Shown piece after piece: positions 12,844 to 14,601 of a stretch of DNA of 14,601 nucleotides. Both the position numbers and the translations under genes were made by a program. Source of the DNA: an uncultured Ruminococcus sp. (lineage in GTDB: Bacteria; Bacillota; Clostridia; Oscillospirales; Acutalibacteraceae); the NCBI GenBank assembly GCA_902797065.1, contig CADBRK010000242.1, forward strand, positions 1 to 14,601, given 5' to 3'. The notes under the pieces were generated by a model. It was not told the origin of the DNA, did not search any database, and saw only the letters and a list, made by a program, of their open reading frames with translations. The number at the start of each line of letters is the position of its first letter. The stretch's first letter is position 1.

Positions 12844-14241
12844 ATGGAAAAGTTTTTCAAAATCAAAGAGAGAAACACAACCGTAAAAACCGAAGTCTTT
12901 GCCGGAATAACCACATTTATGGCAATGGCTTACATTCTTATGGTCAATGCGGGAATGTTCGCAAATCTGCCCGAGGTATCCTACAATGCGGTTTATATAG
13001 CGACAGCTATATCGGCGGTTATCGGCACAGTGCTTATCGGTCTGCTGTCAAACCTTCCGCTTGCGCAGGCGTCCGGTATGGGTCTTAACGCATTCTTTGT
13101 ATTCACCGTATGCTTCGGCTTCGGGCTTACATACGCAAATGCGCTTACTCTCGTTTTACTGGACGGCGTAGTCTTTATTATTCTTACTGCTACGGGACTG
13201 AGAAAGAAAATATTCGACGCGATCCCGAAGAGTGTAAAGGCTGCTATCCCCGCAGGTATCGGATTGTTCATTGCGTTTCTCGGATTCCAGAATTCGGGCA
13301 TCGTTACAAACGACGATTCCACTCTTGTAACTCTTGCAACGTTTAATCTGTTCAGAGGAAACGCAACATGGGCAAGCATCATGCCAATGTTGGTTACATT
13401 ACTCGTTATTATAGTTATCTCCGTTCTGTCGATCAGAAAAGTCAAGGGTTCGGTTCTTTGGGGTATCATCGGCGGTTCGGTTGTATACTATCTGATCGGA
13501 TTTACTATCCCCGATTTCTACGCAGGCTTCTCGGAGACGCTTTCTCTCAATCCGCTCACGGCATTCGTTGATTTCGGCAGAGAATCGTTTATGAAGGTAT
13601 TCACCGAGGGCTTTGACTATTCCGGTTATCTTGAAAACAATTCTCCCGCAAGCCTTATTATTCTGATAGCAACTACTGCGCTTGCATTCTGCCTTGTTGA
13701 TATGTTCGACACAATGGGTACGCTTTACGGCGCATGCTCGCAGGGTGATCTGCTGACTCAGGAAGGCGAAGTTCCCAACATGAACAAGGCTATGCTTTCG
13801 GACGCTCTCGCTACAACTGTAGGTTCAATGTGCGGTACGTCTACCGTAACAACATTCGTTGAGTCATCGGCAGGTATTGCAGAAGGCGGCAGAACAGGTC
13901 TTGCTTCGCTTGTAACGGCGGGAATGTTCTTTATCGCTATGTTCTTAAGCCCGATCGCAAAGCTGATACCGGGCTGCGCAACTGCTGCGGCGCTTATCTA
14001 CGTCGGTATTCTTATGATAAAGTGCGTTAAGGATATTGACTGGGCAGATATTTCCGTAGCTGCTCCGGCATTCGTAACGATCGTAATGATGCCGTTCACT
14101 TACAACATAAGTTACGGTATTGCTTTCGGTCTTATCACATATGTATTTATCAAGCTTTTCACAGGCAAGGCAAAGGAGATCAACATCGGAACATACATCA
14201 TTACACTGCTGTTCATGATAATGTTCTTCCTTACACATTGA
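12844..14241 (+). CDS. NCS2-family purine permease (AzgA/PbuG/PbuO type)
   Basis: A 465-residue integral membrane transporter, expected to have about 14 membrane segments. It belongs to the AzgA-like branch of the nucleobase-cation symporters, which import adenine, guanine or hypoxanthine. Family motifs are GMGLNAFF (78-85), VDMFDTMGTLYGA (285-297) and the substrate-site region GTSTVTTFVESSAG (331-344) followed by GGRTG (348-352). Length is typical. Which bases it carries cannot be decided from sequence. The start is clear: GAGGAGG lies 7 nt before the ATG. It has its own promoter and terminator and is divergent from the WG operon. It supplies purine salvage beside a de novo operon, but the 49-nt leader is too short for a purine riboswitch aptamer. 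Confidence 0.93.
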   Translation: MEKFFKIKERNTTVKTEVFAGITTFMAMAYILMVNAGMFANLPEVSYNAVYIATAISAVIGTVLIGLLSNLPLAQASGMGLNAFFVFTVCFGFGLTYANALTLVLLDGVVFIILTATGLRKKIFDAIPKSVKAAIPAGIGLFIAFLGFQNSGIVTNDDSTLVTLATFNLFRGNATWASIMPMLVTLLVIIVISVLSIRKVKGSVLWGIIGGSVVYYLIGFTIPDFYAGFSETLSLNPLTAFVDFGRESFMKVFTEGFDYSGYLENNSPASLIILIATTALAFCLVDMFDTMGTLYGACSQGDLLTQEGEVPNMNKAMLSDALATTVGSMCGTSTVTTFVESSAGIAEGGRTGLASLVTAGMFFIAMFLSPIAKLIPGCATAAALIYVGILMIKCVKDIDWADISVAAPAFVTIVMMPFTYNISYGIAFGLITYVFIKLFTGKAKEINIGTYIITLLFMIMFFLTH

Positions 14242-14267
14242 TCTATCGATAAAACAAATCATTCACC

Positions 14268-14304
14268 AAGGGCAGACCGCAAACAAGTCTGCCCTTTTTT
14301 ATTT
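14268..14304 (+). terminator. Intrinsic terminator of the permease gene
   Basis: A perfect 10-bp stem (AAGGGCAGAC with GTCTGCCCTT, 9-nt loop) is followed by TTTTATTT. It ends 27 to 63 nt after the permease stop. There is no T-run on the other strand, so it acts on plus-strand transcripts only. Confidence 0.93.
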
Positions 14305-14328
14305 GACGATCACAGCGACATTTTTCTT

Positions 14329-14367
14329 CCGAAAAGAACAATCCCCCTGCCGAGATAACAGGGGGAT
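14329..14367 (-). terminator. Intrinsic terminator of the gene at the right edge
   Basis: A perfect 9-bp stem (ATCCCCCTG with CAGGGGGAT, 9-nt loop) is followed on the minus strand by TGTTCTTTTC. It lies about 42 nt after the stop of the truncated minus-strand gene and converges on the permease terminator. Confidence 0.8.
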
Positions 14368-14408
14368 ATGTTGTTACGTACAGAAACACTTTATTATTCA
14401 ATTTAAAA

Positions 14409-14601
14409 CTATTTATGTGAACGTTTTTTTACCGCCAGAAAAGAAATCACCGCTAGGCATATAACAATACCTCCAACAATCGCGCCTGTGTAAGGAACCG
14501 TATGTTTATTATTCGCAGCCGTAATGTCTGAAGAAGTGGTTTCGCTTTCAGAAACAATACTTTCATCCGTTCCGATCGTGCTGTTGCTGCTTTCCGATAC
14601 C
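14409..14601 (-). CDS. C-terminal end of a membrane-anchored surface protein (runs off the right edge)
   Basis: Sixty-three residues and a TAG stop are visible; the start lies outside the window. The fragment is a Ser/Thr/Glu-rich stretch (SESSNSTIGTDESIVSESE and on), then NNKHTVPY. One hydrophobic helix follows (TGAIVGGIVICLAVISFLAV), and the end is KKRSHK. This is the linker, single membrane helix and positive tail of an exported protein anchored by its C-terminus. It has the same layout as the tail of the anchored WG protein at 10334-12550, though the sequence differs. No LPxTG sortase motif is present. The function of the missing extracellular part is unknown. It has its own terminator and converges on the permease gene. 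Confidence 0.75.
   Translation of the reverse strand, partial: VSESSNSTIGTDESIVSESETTSSDITAANNKHTVPYTGAIVGGIVICLAVISFLAVKKRSHK

Overview
The window looks like chromosomal DNA from an anaerobic, low-to-mid-GC Gram-positive bacterium of the Clostridia, most likely a Ruminococcus-type member of the Oscillospiraceae. Three things point that way. Most genes have strong AGGAGG-type ribosome binding sites and consensus TTGACA/TATAAT promoters. One secreted protein carries a type I dockerin, a cellulosome-type module. Purine synthesis uses an iron-sulfur type PurF and a split PurH. The genus is an inference; the gene content is read directly.

Positions 1-7620, minus strand: a purine biosynthesis operon transcribed toward position 1 in the order purE, purC, purF, purM, purN, PurO-type IMP cyclohydrolase, purB, a GNAT acetyltransferase, and the start of a standalone AICAR formyltransferase that runs off the left edge. 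A consensus promoter (7507-7535) is followed by a leader of about 166 nt that folds and ends in an intrinsic terminator just before purE, so the operon is probably controlled by premature termination. The set covers PRPP amination, GAR formylation, AIR formation, AIR carboxylation, SAICAR synthesis and cleavage, AICAR formylation and IMP closure. purD, the FGAM synthase genes and purK are not in the window.

Positions 7619-8895, minus strand: a type I DAHP synthase, the entry enzyme of aromatic amino acid synthesis, behind its own consensus promoter. The leader holds an unlisted 30-codon peptide with 11 aromatic residues (6 Tyr, 4 Phe, 1 Trp), a strong terminator, and a segment across the peptide's stop codon that can form an alternative antiterminator. 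Together these make a complete classical attenuator and are the most striking system in the window.

Positions 8942-12614, minus strand: a two-gene operon from a perfect TTGACA-17-TATAAT promoter. It encodes two paralogous exported WG-repeat proteins, the first ending in a membrane anchor and the second in a dockerin. Their function is unknown; the context suggests a cell-surface role.

Positions 12783-14304, plus strand: a purine permease of the NCS2 AzgA/PbuG type with its own promoter, an operator-like dyad near the start site, and a strong terminator. It complements the de novo operon with a salvage route. Converging on it from the right edge is the C-terminal end of another Ser/Thr-rich membrane-anchored surface protein with its own terminator. 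I saw no rRNA, tRNA, insertion sequence or CRISPR array.
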